From a virus, in the IMG/VR virus record IMGVR_UViG_3300005748_000015, positions 62,001 through 126,000 of that record: 64,000 nucleotides of DNA; one strand, 5' to 3'. Below, piece after piece: positions 1 through 7,280 of this stretch. How positions within the stretch are numbered: position 1 is the stretch's first letter; each line of letters begins with the position of its first letter. The translations under genes were made by a program, and so were the position numbers. The notes below the pieces were generated by a model. It searched no databases. It saw only the letters and a program-made list of their open reading frames with translations, and was not told where the DNA came from.

Positions 1-264
1 TTCCCCATCTTCAGAAGTGTTAATAAATGGTTTATAAGATACAGTTTCGCCTTTTAAATCCTTAGCTTCAATTTCTTTATCTCCAACCATAAACCTATGA
101 TCTGGTGTACATTGAATTGACACTCCATTATTCATAGATACAACTACAGTATCTTTTACTCCAGAATACCATGTTTTAATAGGTTTATTATCAGCAAATT
201 CTGGGGCTAAATCTATAAAATCAACTTTACCATTGCTGTCCACTAAAGTACCAGATGCAAAACA
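1..264 (-). other. Intein in DnaE, N-terminal 88 residues only
   Basis: Protein-splicing element inside the polymerase frame. It begins with Cys directly after the extein sequence GRHA; in DnaE proteins this motif normally continues as GG-VVI (HAGGVVI), so the insertion splits a conserved active-site motif. The start CFASGTLVDSNG is a standard block A, and QCTPDHRFMVG is block B with the expected Thr and His. The splice junction at the other end and any endonuclease domain lie beyond the window edge. The Cys1 start indicates a class 1 intein. Confidence 0.85.
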
Positions 265-2070
265 CGCATGTCGCCCATTTTGTCTTGATATACCCAGAGT
301 GCGCTTGACAATTTCCCATTCGTCAGGTCTTTCTTTTGTGTATTTTAATAACTTGTAATCTTTTTCTAACAACCCTGGAATATGATTTCCATCACTATCT
401 TCATATCCAAACACAAAATCTTGATCTGATATACCTTGCGGAGTAGCCTCAATTGATTTGGCAAGTTTTTCTATTTCATCCTCGACCGATCCATATTTAA
501 ACCTATTAACATCTCTAATAGCTGACTTAAGTTTCATAAGAGTACGGGTAGATAACTGTGCCCATCTGTCTTTGTAATTGTTTTCAAAGAACCCATCAGA
601 CCCTATAAGCAAATCTCTGTCAGGCAAATCAACGTCAACATCGGGTAAAGTACCCTTAAGAATACGTCCTAATGTTAGGAATCTTGAAAAATATAGACCG
701 TATTTAATAGGGTCTACCTGTGTTATACCCATACAATACATGAGAAAAGAACCGCCAGCAGAACCCCTTGCAGGACCTACAACACGTCCTTGATCAGTAT
801 AATAATTTAAAACTTTACTAATTGGAAAAAAATATGGCAGCAAATCAAGCTTGCCATTATTATGAATGACTTCTATTTCATGTCTCAGTCTTTTTACATG
901 CTCAGGATTTTTTTCGTCAAATCTGCCGATACTTTTAATTAAATCCATTGTAGCTTTTAAATTATTGTCGTGCTCTTTTACAAGTTGATAGTCGTATTCA
1001 AGTTTAAAATCATCAAAATTACTAGCCCACTTGTAGCTATTTTCTGTTAGTGTTTGTATAAAATCTACATGGTAATGCTTACTAAAGTACACATTTACAT
1101 CGTTATTTGATCTCATATATAGTTTAGTATACATTCTACAGTCATCACCAAGCTTTAAATCTTGAACTAATTTATCGTCTTTGTTTGCAAAATATGAATA
1201 GTCATTTATAAGCAATAAAAACCCGTACTTTTTAGACAGCATGATCATAAAATCATTGTACTTTTTAAATATGTCGGTATCAATATCTTTAAAATCTTTA
1301 TGATTACAGGCAGATACAATATCTTTGTTTACATTATACCCTATTCCATTTACATATATTCTTTTGATAGATTTGTGCTTGCCATGTTTTTCAGCCACTT
1401 CTTCTAGTGATACCCTAAATGTTTTAGCGTAGCTAGTTTCTGCCATAAGCGAAGAATCAAGCGTTGCCGTTTCACCATTGACAAATGTAAATATACTAGA
1501 AGTTACCCATTTTTTATTTAACTCCATTGGCAAGATAGAACCGTATAAATTTTTGCCAAACATTTCATGGAGTTTTTTACAAATTTTTGCACCGACAACA
1601 GGCTCGTTAACAAGTAAGTTTTTAGTTACGATATCCTGTGGCCCACCTAAAGATACCGTAAATTCTTTTGTTGAAAAATCTTTTAGATCATTCCAGTTAA
1701 AAGTAGGATATTCTTGATCCAATATTTGGATTGTGTCTCTATTTTTTTCTGATATTTTTTTGACAAGAAATTGGTAAGCATTTTGTGTTTTGGCATGAAC
1801 AGTAATTGTATAGTATTTGATTTGTTCAGCTTTTGTACCTTTAATAATGTCACATTCTTTATCGACAAAATAAAGCTCACAGCCAGCAATAAATTTAAGA
1901 CCTTCCTGTTTAGCCTTACTATAGCCTTTCATGATATTGGTTAAATAACCGTTGTCGGTACAAACACAATATCCTGTATCTAGCTCTTTTGCTTTTTTAA
2001 TCATAGATTCTACTGTAGAACCAGTAAAGAAACTAGATAAATGTGTATTTGGTGATATAAAATTACGCAT
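1..2070 (-). CDS. dnaE: DNA polymerase III alpha subunit-like replicative polymerase, 5' part with intein, runs off window
   Basis: Bacterial-type family C replicative DNA polymerase; 690 codons are visible and the 3' part lies outside the window. Near residue 430 it has a glycine/serine-rich GPARGSAGGS box, matching the conserved GRGSAAGS of DnaE. Near residue 476 is PDVDVDL, equivalent to the PDIDIDF catalytic aspartates. The N-terminal 70 residues resemble the PHP domain (THLSSF, TDNGYL), but the usual metal-binding histidines are largely missing, so the PHP site is probably inactive; proofreading may come from the DnaQ-like gene at 2487. After residue 602 (GRHA) the reading frame enters an intein. 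The ATG at 2070 overlaps the stop of the upstream gene. Identification as DnaE is firm; total length is unknown. Confidence 0.88.
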   Translation of the reverse strand, partial: MRNFISPNTHLSSFFTGSTVESMIKKAKELDTGYCVCTDNGYLTNIMKGYSKAKQEGLKFIAGCELYFVDKECDIIKGTKAEQIKYYTITVHAKTQNAYQFLVKKISEKNRDTIQILDQEYPTFNWNDLKDFSTKEFTVSLGGPQDIVTKNLLVNEPVVGAKICKKLHEMFGKNLYGSILPMELNKKWVTSSIFTFVNGETATLDSSLMAETSYAKTFRVSLEEVAEKHGKHKSIKRIYVNGIGYNVNKDIVSACNHKDFKDIDTDIFKKYNDFMIMLSKKYGFLLLINDYSYFANKDDKLVQDLKLGDDCRMYTKLYMRSNNDVNVYFSKHYHVDFIQTLTENSYKWASNFDDFKLEYDYQLVKEHDNNLKATMDLIKSIGRFDEKNPEHVKRLRHEIEVIHNNGKLDLLPYFFPISKVLNYYTDQGRVVGPARGSAGGSFLMYCMGITQVDPIKYGLYFSRFLTLGRILKGTLPDVDVDLPDRDLLIGSDGFFENNYKDRWAQLSTRTLMKLKSAIRDVNRFKYGSVEDEIEKLAKSIEATPQGISDQDFVFGYEDSDGNHIPGLLEKDYKLLKYTKERPDEWEIVKRTLGISRQNGRHACFASGTLVDSNGKVDFIDLAPEFADNKPIKTWYSGVKDTVVVSMNNGVSIQCTPDHRFMVGDKEIEAKDLKGETVSYKPFINTSEDGE

Positions 2071-2288
2071 TATATACTAGATAAAATCCTTGCTTGCTTG
2101 TTTAAAGAATGTAATTTAGCTTCTATTTCTCTTATATCCATTGCTGCATCAGCAACACCGTGCCAATCTTTTTGATCAACTTTTAATAGTAAATAATCTG
2201 TCATACCACTCGCTTCTTTTTCTAATTTTTCTATATCATCAAATATATCCTGAACTATATGCAGAATATTTATTTCTTTACTATCCAT
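2070..2288 (-). CDS. Small helical protein of unknown function
   Basis: A 72-residue, acidic, probably all-helical protein (heptad-like KEASGMTDYLLLKV and DIREIEAKLHSLNKQ). Its stop codon overlaps the start of the polymerase gene, so the two are translationally coupled and may be functionally linked. I recognise no family. Confidence 0.6.
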   Translation of the reverse strand: MDSKEINILHIVQDIFDDIEKLEKEASGMTDYLLLKVDQKDWHGVADAAMDIREIEAKLHSLNKQARILSSI

Positions 2289-2289
2289 A

Positions 2290-2487
2290 TTACGACACCT
2301 TTGTATTTATGTCAAAAAAATATTTTTTTAATTTTGCAGTTTTAATTTCAATAACGGAAAAGTCTTTTTTATAATACAATGCATATCTTACTTTTGCATC
2401 GCCATTTTCGTAAATATGAAAAACTCTAAGTATTTCACATCCTAAATCTGTTGTATCATTTGTATATCTGCCGCATAATTCTTGCAT
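2290..2487 (-). CDS. Small hypothetical protein
   Basis: A 65-residue protein, beta-rich in the middle (EILRVFHIYENGDAKVRYAL) with a lysine-rich C-terminus. The ATG is at 2487 and shares its first base with the stop codon of the exonuclease gene upstream, typical of an operon. No family recognised. Confidence 0.55.
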   Translation of the reverse strand: MQELCGRYTNDTTDLGCEILRVFHIYENGDAKVRYALYYKKDFSVIEIKTAKLKKYFFDINTKVS

Positions 2488-3134
2488 TACAACTCCACAA
2501 TTTTTAATAGATCATTATCTTGACCTACACTCATTAGGTTTGCTTGACTTGCTTTCTTCATAATATCACACAATCTAATGTATATTTCTTTTTGCATATG
2601 AACATCATCCTTGGCTCGGTGGGCAGTACCCTTAGGTAGCCCAAAGTATTCGATAAGACTACTAATGCTACCAACATTTCCTGGCAACATATCTAGCTCT
2701 TTAAGCCACGTAACTATTCCTGTAGTATCTAATGAGTTATGATTGATTCCACATTTTTTCATTTGACTTTCTGTAAGAAAACCTTGGATTTTCATAAAAG
2801 GAATATCAAAAGCTACAATGTTTTGCCCAAGGAATCTGTAGTGTTTTTGTTTTCTAGGAATTTTGTGGCGATTAAGCATTGCTATAAGCTTTTCACGACC
2901 TTCTGTATACGTTATTGTGTCTGGATTGTCAAGATGTTCTTCGGGATTTATATCGGTAACTTTAAAAGCTTCTTTGGTTCCGTGTATTTTACCCTCATCA
3001 TTTTTTAAATACAAATGTAGGTCTTCTAATAAATTCCAATCTTTATCCCAGATTGCAAAATAAGCTTCGTTAATGGTGTGGTTAACCATATCAAAGCCTC
3101 CTGTTTCTAGGTCAAAGCCTAAGTAATGTGCCAT
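2487..3134 (-). CDS. DnaQ-like 3'-5' exonuclease (DEDD superfamily)
   Basis: Predicted proofreading or DNA-processing exonuclease of 215 residues. Exo I is FDLETGG with Asp8 and Glu10; Exo II is GQNIVAFDIPFM near residue 105; Exo III is AHRAKDDV near residue 173, the His-x4-Asp arrangement of DEDDh enzymes such as the epsilon subunit and RNase T. All four acidic ligands and the histidine are present, so it should be active. It lies two genes upstream of the DnaE-type polymerase on the same strand, which suggests it supplies proofreading in trans. RNase T-like or general DNA repair roles cannot be excluded. Confidence 0.85.
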   Translation of the reverse strand: MAHYLGFDLETGGFDMVNHTINEAYFAIWDKDWNLLEDLHLYLKNDEGKIHGTKEAFKVTDINPEEHLDNPDTITYTEGREKLIAMLNRHKIPRKQKHYRFLGQNIVAFDIPFMKIQGFLTESQMKKCGINHNSLDTTGIVTWLKELDMLPGNVGSISSLIEYFGLPKGTAHRAKDDVHMQKEIYIRLCDIMKKASQANLMSVGQDNDLLKIVEL

Positions 3135-3325
3135 TATTTCACCTCGTAATCATCGTAATAAACTGGTTTTACTTCTGTTAATATTTCTATTCCTATAATC
3201 TGGCCGTCCTTATCAAAGTCTATACAAATACCATTACCCATATCTTTGGTTGTAAGTGGCTTCATTTTTTCTTTAAATTCTTTAACACTTAGATAACTGG
3301 CATAATTTCCTATTTTTAATTGCAT
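3134..3325 (-). CDS. DUF2283-like small protein
   Basis: A 63-residue protein whose C-terminal half (CIDFDKDGQIIGIEIL) matches the pattern of the DUF2283 family, IDYDKDGxIVGIEIL, as I remember it. Function of the family is unknown. The start is preceded by an AGGGG ribosome site. It overlaps the exonuclease start and is the first coding gene after the promoter and structured RNA at 3337-3448. Confidence 0.6.
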   Translation of the reverse strand: MQLKIGNYASYLSVKEFKEKMKPLTTKDMGNGICIDFDKDGQIIGIEILTEVKPVYYDDYEVK

Positions 3326-3336
3326 AATACCCCTAT

Positions 3337-3431
3337 AAAAAATGGTGGGGGCTTAGGTTGTACATTATTAGTCGCTAAACCGAATGCCCCATGCTACCAT
3401 ACGTTTTACGCATTTGTGTATGGATGCCCCC
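3337..3431 (-). ncRNA. Candidate structured small RNA or leader element
   Basis: About 95 nt between an extended -10 promoter and the DUF2283-like gene. In minus-strand orientation it starts with GGGGGC (3431-3426), which pairs with GCCCCC (3352-3347). Inside is a CCATAC/GTATGG hairpin (3423-3397) and a TTAG-CGA-CTAA hairpin. The 3' stem is followed by ACCA and then six T (3342-3337), like an intrinsic terminator. A second GGGGCAT (3390-3384) could compete for the same 3' strand, allowing two folds as in a switch. There is no tRNA T-loop, so it is not a tRNA despite the acceptor-like end. It could be a small RNA or a regulatory leader. Confidence 0.4.
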
Positions 3432-3436
3432 TTGTT

Positions 3437-3448
3437 TATATAGTATCA
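3437..3448 (-). promoter_or_regulatory. Extended -10 promoter (class A motif)
   Basis: Minus-strand TGATACTATATA contains TG-A-TACTAT, an extended -10 box. The expected transcription start is at about 3431, exactly where the 5' strand of the structured RNA begins. Confidence 0.55.
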
Positions 3449-3452
3449 TATA

Positions 3453-3480
3453 AAGAAAGCGACCTCAAGTAAAAGGTCGC
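3453..3480 (-). terminator. Intrinsic terminator after the HTH gene at 3514
   Basis: A perfect 6-bp GCGACC/GGTCGC stem with a 10-nt loop (3459-3480). On the minus strand it is followed by TTTCTTT. It lies downstream of the operon ending at 3514 and just upstream of the next promoter. Confidence 0.7.
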
Positions 3481-3513
3481 CAAAAGAGATAAAATGTTTA
3501 ATTTATTTTTTAG

Positions 3514-3723
3514 CTAAACGCCAAGATTATTTTTTAATTTTTGAATTGCTGACTGATAAGTTTCTTCAACCTCTTCCTCAGTCATATTAAGAACTTTGGC
3601 AATTGTATGAATTTCAACGCCTTCAGGATATTTTTCTATAAGTTTGGATAGACTATTTTTGAATTTTGGGTAATCTATAAAATCTTCGTCATTTAATATT
3701 TTATGCTTTTTTTCGTTTTTCAT
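3514..3723 (-). CDS. Small helix-turn-helix protein resembling sigma region 4
   Basis: About 69 residues. The C-terminal half (HTIAKVLNMTEEEVEETY then AIQKLKNN) follows the pattern of sigma-70 family region 4, IAxxLxxSxxxVxxxxxxALxKLR, a DNA-binding helix-turn-helix. I chose the ATG at 3723, which has a GGAG site about 10 bases upstream, over an upstream start at 3774. It overlaps the gene before it by 23 bases. It could be a DNA-binding regulator or a detached region 4 partner for the region 2-like protein at 19731. No direct evidence for either. Confidence 0.5.
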   Translation of the reverse strand: MKNEKKHKILNDEDFIDYPKFKNSLSKLIEKYPEGVEIHTIAKVLNMTEEEVEETYQSAIQKLKNNLGV

Positions 3724-4090
3724 GTGGAAACTCCAATACATTATTTTCAAATTGTAATCTATAAGCCCTTTCAAATCTTTCCATTTCTTCTTTGTGAAAC
3801 ATTTCTTTTCTTATTAGCATTTGCTCAAGTGGCTGAACTTTTTGCCTGTAATATTTTACTCTAGTTTCAACTAATTTTTTTTGCTGTTTTATTTTTTTAA
3901 ATTCATTTAAAGAAACAGCGGCTTTTGTGTTATGTAAAAAATCTATATTCTCTTCTATTTTTTTTAACATTATTTTATTATATTCAAGTTCGTTTTTAAA
4001 CCGTTCAAGGTCCTTGGAGATCATACAAAGTTCCAGCTCCATTCCTAAAATTTTACTTCTTAACTGTTTAACTTCCCTCGTTTCCTTCAC
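3701..4090 (-). CDS. Coiled-coil protein of unknown function
   Basis: About 129 residues, strongly charged, predicted as long helices or coiled coil (LELCMISKDLERFKNELEY, VETRVKYYRQKVQPLEQM). The GTG at 4090 has a GAAGGA ribosome site; an upstream GTG at 4117 without such a site is the alternative. The start lies within the end of the upstream zinc-ribbon gene, so translation is coupled. No family recognised. Confidence 0.5.
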   Translation of the reverse strand: MKETREVKQLRSKILGMELELCMISKDLERFKNELEYNKIMLKKIEENIDFLHNTKAAVSLNEFKKIKQQKKLVETRVKYYRQKVQPLEQMLIRKEMFHKEEMERFERAYRLQFENNVLEFPHEKRKKA

Positions 4091-4502
4091 CCTCGTCAAT
4101 CCTTCTTCTAAAGCCACACTTACAACTTAAAACTTTACTTTTTGTAAAGTTCATTACTGCATAACCTTCACCTTTGATAGTATCACATTCAGGACATTTT
4201 TTTAATATAATATTCTTGTTTTGTTCCATTTCTTGTTTTTTTCTACCTCTTTCGGTTTCTTTATATTTAAAACTATCTACCAATTCTATAATGTCTTCTA
4301 CTTTTTCATTCGACAATTTTTCATTAATATACTGGCAACTTTTATCAAAGGCTCTTTGTAAACTTGCCAAGTCTTGTTCTAATTTTTTAACTTTGTTTTT
4401 TTCTCTCTTTAAATCCGATTTAAGTTTTTTATTTGCATCTTTTATTCTTCCTTCACGATCTTCTGGATATACCATTTTCAACTTTCGGTTATTCTTTGCC
4501 AC
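4068..4502 (-). CDS. Coiled-coil protein with C-terminal zinc ribbon
   Basis: A 144-residue protein starting at GTG with a strong GGAG site. The N-terminal 75 residues are a lysine/glutamate-rich coiled coil. Residues 100-135 contain CPEC and CKCG pairs, a zinc ribbon likely to bind nucleic acid or RNA polymerase. It follows a class B promoter-like motif, unusual for a gene outside the virion region. Function unknown; a transcription role is one possibility. Confidence 0.55.
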   Translation of the reverse strand: MAKNNRKLKMVYPEDREGRIKDANKKLKSDLKREKNKVKKLEQDLASLQRAFDKSCQYINEKLSNEKVEDIIELVDSFKYKETERGRKKQEMEQNKNIILKKCPECDTIKGEGYAVMNFTKSKVLSCKCGFRRRIDEGEGNEGS

Positions 4503-4530
4503 GAACTCTCCTTGTGTAGAGTTTATAGTT

Positions 4531-4539
4531 TAAAGATTA
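4531..4539 (-). promoter_or_regulatory. Class B (candidate late) promoter motif
   Basis: Minus-strand TAATCTTTA followed by AACTATAAA, 28 bases before the GTG at 4502. The same core precedes at least seven other genes, mostly virion genes. Confidence 0.45.
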
Positions 4540-4578
4540 CTTCTAAAGAATATTAACTAAATAATTAGAATTACTAGC

Positions 4579-5751
4579 CTATTCGAGCAGTATATTAAAA
4601 CTTCGATACATTTTATAGCGTCTATTTTGAGAATTTACAAAACTATTAAGCGTTTGCGATGCCTCTCCATTAAACCCTAAAACAGAAGCAAAACTATCAT
4701 TTCCAGTTAAACATCCGTTTATTTGTATCCTTCCGTTTTTAAAGCTTGTAGGCTCATGAAAGTGACCGCCCCTCATGTAATCAATCAAAGTGTCTAATTG
4801 ATGAGCACGTTTTGTCATGTGAGCTTCTAAGGCTTTTCTATCAGGACTTTTGCAATTATCATAGTGTTCATACAAAACATTGTTTCCATAAATATCTATA
4901 ATAGCCCAAGGCTCTTTAGGTATTACAAACTCAATGTTTTTTAAACCAGCTACTTCTGCAAAATCTTTTATGGCGTTATATATAACGTATGTAAAATTTT
5001 CTTCACCTGGATCATGCATAGTTCTTTGTGTTCCATCTCTATCGTGATTACCAGTTACACCTACAACTCTCATAGGAATACCTAGTTTATTAATCGGAAC
5101 AATTACTTTTGAAAACAAAGTTTTTAAAGCTTCATGAATTTGTTTTGCATTTCCAAACTCACATCCTTTAGCAGATTCCAAAACATGCATAGAATAGTTT
5201 TCTATAATATCGCCTAAAAAAGCCACGACTATTTCATCAATATTATATTCTTTACTATCTCTTTCAATTTCACTTATAGTAGCATGAACAACTTCGTCTA
5301 GTCTTTCTTTTAATATTTCTAAATTAAAACTACCCGTTAACTTGCCAAAATGAATATCTGACAACAGCAACTCTTTTGTCATACCCTTCTTTCTTTTGCT
5401 TTTTTTGGCTTTTTTACCGCTTGCTATTTTTATTTTGTTTATTTCTTTAGCGGCAGACTTTACGGAATCTAATATGTCGTCCCAATCATTCCACGCTTGA
5501 AGTATTGTTCTATTCTCTTTTGAAGTATAAGAGTTAGATTTTTTTGTTCTAGCAATATCTTTTAACTTTTTAATATGATAATCATCACTATCAAAAGAGT
5601 TTTTGTACTTGTGATAAGCTTGTTTTATTTCTAACTCATCCAATTCAACCCCAAACTTTTTAGCAAATTTGCCAGCTATTTCATCAAACGCACGTTTACT
5701 TATTTGTTTTTGATGTAATATAAAAGCTATTTGTTCATCTGTAAATTTCAT
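4579..5751 (-). CDS. Calcineurin-like metallophosphoesterase
   Basis: A 390-residue predicted dinuclear-metal phosphoesterase. The motifs are in canonical order: SDIHFG (Asp132, His134), FLGDIIEN near residue 178, GVTGNHDRDG near 233, a histidine at YEHYDN near 295, and GGHFHEP near 329. The N-terminal 120 residues form a separate helical, lysine-rich region ending in a KKAKKSKRKK stretch, which may bind nucleic acid. Substrate unknown; nuclease or nucleotide phosphatase are the likely options. It is distinct from the SbcD-like and small phosphoesterases elsewhere in the window. Confidence 0.8.
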   Translation of the reverse strand: MKFTDEQIAFILHQKQISKRAFDEIAGKFAKKFGVELDELEIKQAYHKYKNSFDSDDYHIKKLKDIARTKKSNSYTSKENRTILQAWNDWDDILDSVKSAAKEINKIKIASGKKAKKSKRKKGMTKELLLSDIHFGKLTGSFNLEILKERLDEVVHATISEIERDSKEYNIDEIVVAFLGDIIENYSMHVLESAKGCEFGNAKQIHEALKTLFSKVIVPINKLGIPMRVVGVTGNHDRDGTQRTMHDPGEENFTYVIYNAIKDFAEVAGLKNIEFVIPKEPWAIIDIYGNNVLYEHYDNCKSPDRKALEAHMTKRAHQLDTLIDYMRGGHFHEPTSFKNGRIQINGCLTGNDSFASVLGFNGEASQTLNSFVNSQNRRYKMYRSFNILLE

Positions 5752-5760
5752 ACAAATCCC

Positions 5761-6384
5761 CTACTCTTCTTGAGCGACTTGCTCTTCTTGAATATCAGCG
5801 TTTGCTGTTACCAATTCTTGTTCTTCAACTTGCTCATCTTCAACAGTTTGTTCTGCTTGCTCTGCCCCAAGCTCATTAATGGTAACATTATAAATTTCCA
5901 TTATTTCAAGATCAAGCTTGTCTTCTTCGCCTTTGATTAATTCTCCAACTTTTTTACCTATAAATTTGTTTTGTAGCTCTTCAACTAGTCTTGAAGTTAA
6001 AAATTGAATTCTAGGATTTTCAACGGTACCATTTTTATTAAGCTCACGAGCTACAACTAAAGAATTATCTGTAACTTCTTCAGCTGCTGTAATTTGTTTT
6101 GCATTTACCAAATCGTCAACTCTATCTTTTAAGGCTTGCTCTTTTAACATTACAACTTTTTCATTGATGTTATTGTTTGAAAGCGATTTACCTTCATTTG
6201 ACAATGCAATTACTGACTCTAGTTTTTCATGCAATAATTGTAATGCATCTTTTAAGATATCATTTTCTCTTGACAAATTGAAAACAATCATCTCAAGCTC
6301 TCCAACTCTTCTTTGTGTAGGAACTAGTGCCGATTCAATTGCCGATAGTCTTTCACTTGCCTTAACTTTTTTTGATTCACTCAT
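5761..6384 (-). CDS. Coiled-coil protein with acidic tail
   Basis: 207 residues. Residues 10-85 are predicted coiled coil (heptads through LEMIVFNLSRENDILKDALQ), the middle is helical, and the last 45 residues are very Glu/Gln-rich. It is sandwiched between a phosphoesterase and another acidic protein in the same operon. I recognise no family; such composition is common in scaffold or adaptor proteins, but that is inference only. Confidence 0.55.
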   Translation of the reverse strand: MSESKKVKASERLSAIESALVPTQRRVGELEMIVFNLSRENDILKDALQLLHEKLESVIALSNEGKSLSNNNINEKVVMLKEQALKDRVDDLVNAKQITAAEEVTDNSLVVARELNKNGTVENPRIQFLTSRLVEELQNKFIGKKVGELIKGEEDKLDLEIMEIYNVTINELGAEQAEQTVEDEQVEEQELVTANADIQEEQVAQEE

Positions 6385-6387
6385 TTA

Positions 6388-7245
6388 TTACCCCTTTTGT
6401 TGTGCTTTTTGCAAAGCAGCCATTTTCATTATTCTTCCAAAGTCACTCATTTTTGTATCTTGCATTGCTACCTTTTGTGAATAGTAGCTATTTACTGCGT
6501 CTTGATTTATGTTTGTTTTAGGAACAGGCCTTCTATGTCTTTGTGCAACAATCTCATTTGCCTCTTCTAAACTTTTACCCTTAAACCTATCCATAAATCC
6601 AATTTCTTCATTGTCAGATTTTTGAATATCAACATCCGGTTTGCTTATTTGTTGTACAGGTCTTTTTTTCTTTATTTTTTTTGTCTGTTTTTTTACATTT
6701 TTTGTTGCTTGTTTTTTCTGACCACCCAATGAATTCAACCTTTTAGTCGGTTCTTGTTTTTTTACTGTATTCAATTCATTTTTAACAGGCTCTGAATTGG
6801 AAGTGCTATCTGTCATACCCTTAGACATTTTACTAGCAACTTTCTTTAGTACCTGAATTTCAAGCTTACTAAAGTCGGACTGTATTGTTACTGGTTGTGC
6901 TTCTTTTTTAGCTCTCATACCGAGCATTTCTTCTAGTTTTTCAAGAATAAAATCTTTAAGTTGTTTTTGCACGTTTGCAATTGCTGTAGGATCAGCATCA
7001 ACGCCTTCAAATAAATTATGATTTATAAGCATATTGTAAAGTCTACCCTGTTCCAATCTAACATGGGCTTCATTAACAGTATCGATTTCTTCTTCATCAT
7101 CGTCATACTCTTCAATAAAGTCTTCGTAGAACTCTTCGTCATAATCGTAACTAATATTATTTTCAATAGCTTCCTGTTTGTCACGTAGCTCTTGTTCGCT
7201 TGGATATTCTCTATCCCACATTCCCATTTCTAAATCATTACTCAT
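6388..7245 (-). CDS. Acidic/basic low-complexity protein of unknown function
   Basis: 285 residues. The first 55 are extremely acidic (EEFYEDFIEEYDDDEEE). Residues 170-205 are lysine-rich (KKQTKKIKKKRP). The remainder is helical. It starts at an ATG 22 bases after a class A promoter and has a GGGG ribosome site. The charge segregation suggests a DNA- or protein-bridging role, but no domain is recognisable. Confidence 0.55.
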   Translation of the reverse strand: MSNDLEMGMWDREYPSEQELRDKQEAIENNISYDYDEEFYEDFIEEYDDDEEEIDTVNEAHVRLEQGRLYNMLINHNLFEGVDADPTAIANVQKQLKDFILEKLEEMLGMRAKKEAQPVTIQSDFSKLEIQVLKKVASKMSKGMTDSTSNSEPVKNELNTVKKQEPTKRLNSLGGQKKQATKNVKKQTKKIKKKRPVQQISKPDVDIQKSDNEEIGFMDRFKGKSLEEANEIVAQRHRRPVPKTNINQDAVNSYYSQKVAMQDTKMSDFGRIMKMAALQKAQQKG

Positions 7246-7266
7246 ATATTACCCCATGTTTATTAA

Positions 7267-7278
7267 TATAATATCACA
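7267..7278 (-). promoter_or_regulatory. Extended -10 promoter (class A motif)
   Basis: Minus-strand TGTGATATTATA, containing TG-A-TATTAT, in the short gap between nrdA and the gene starting at 7245. It would give a leader of roughly 15 bases. Confidence 0.6.
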
Positions 7279-7280
7279 CA

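Noticed and set aside
3343-3431. A tRNA gene, because a GGGGGC/GCCCCC stem is followed by ACCA
   Set aside because: No D-loop GG, no T-loop TTC consensus, no anticodon arm at the expected distance; better read as a small RNA or leader.
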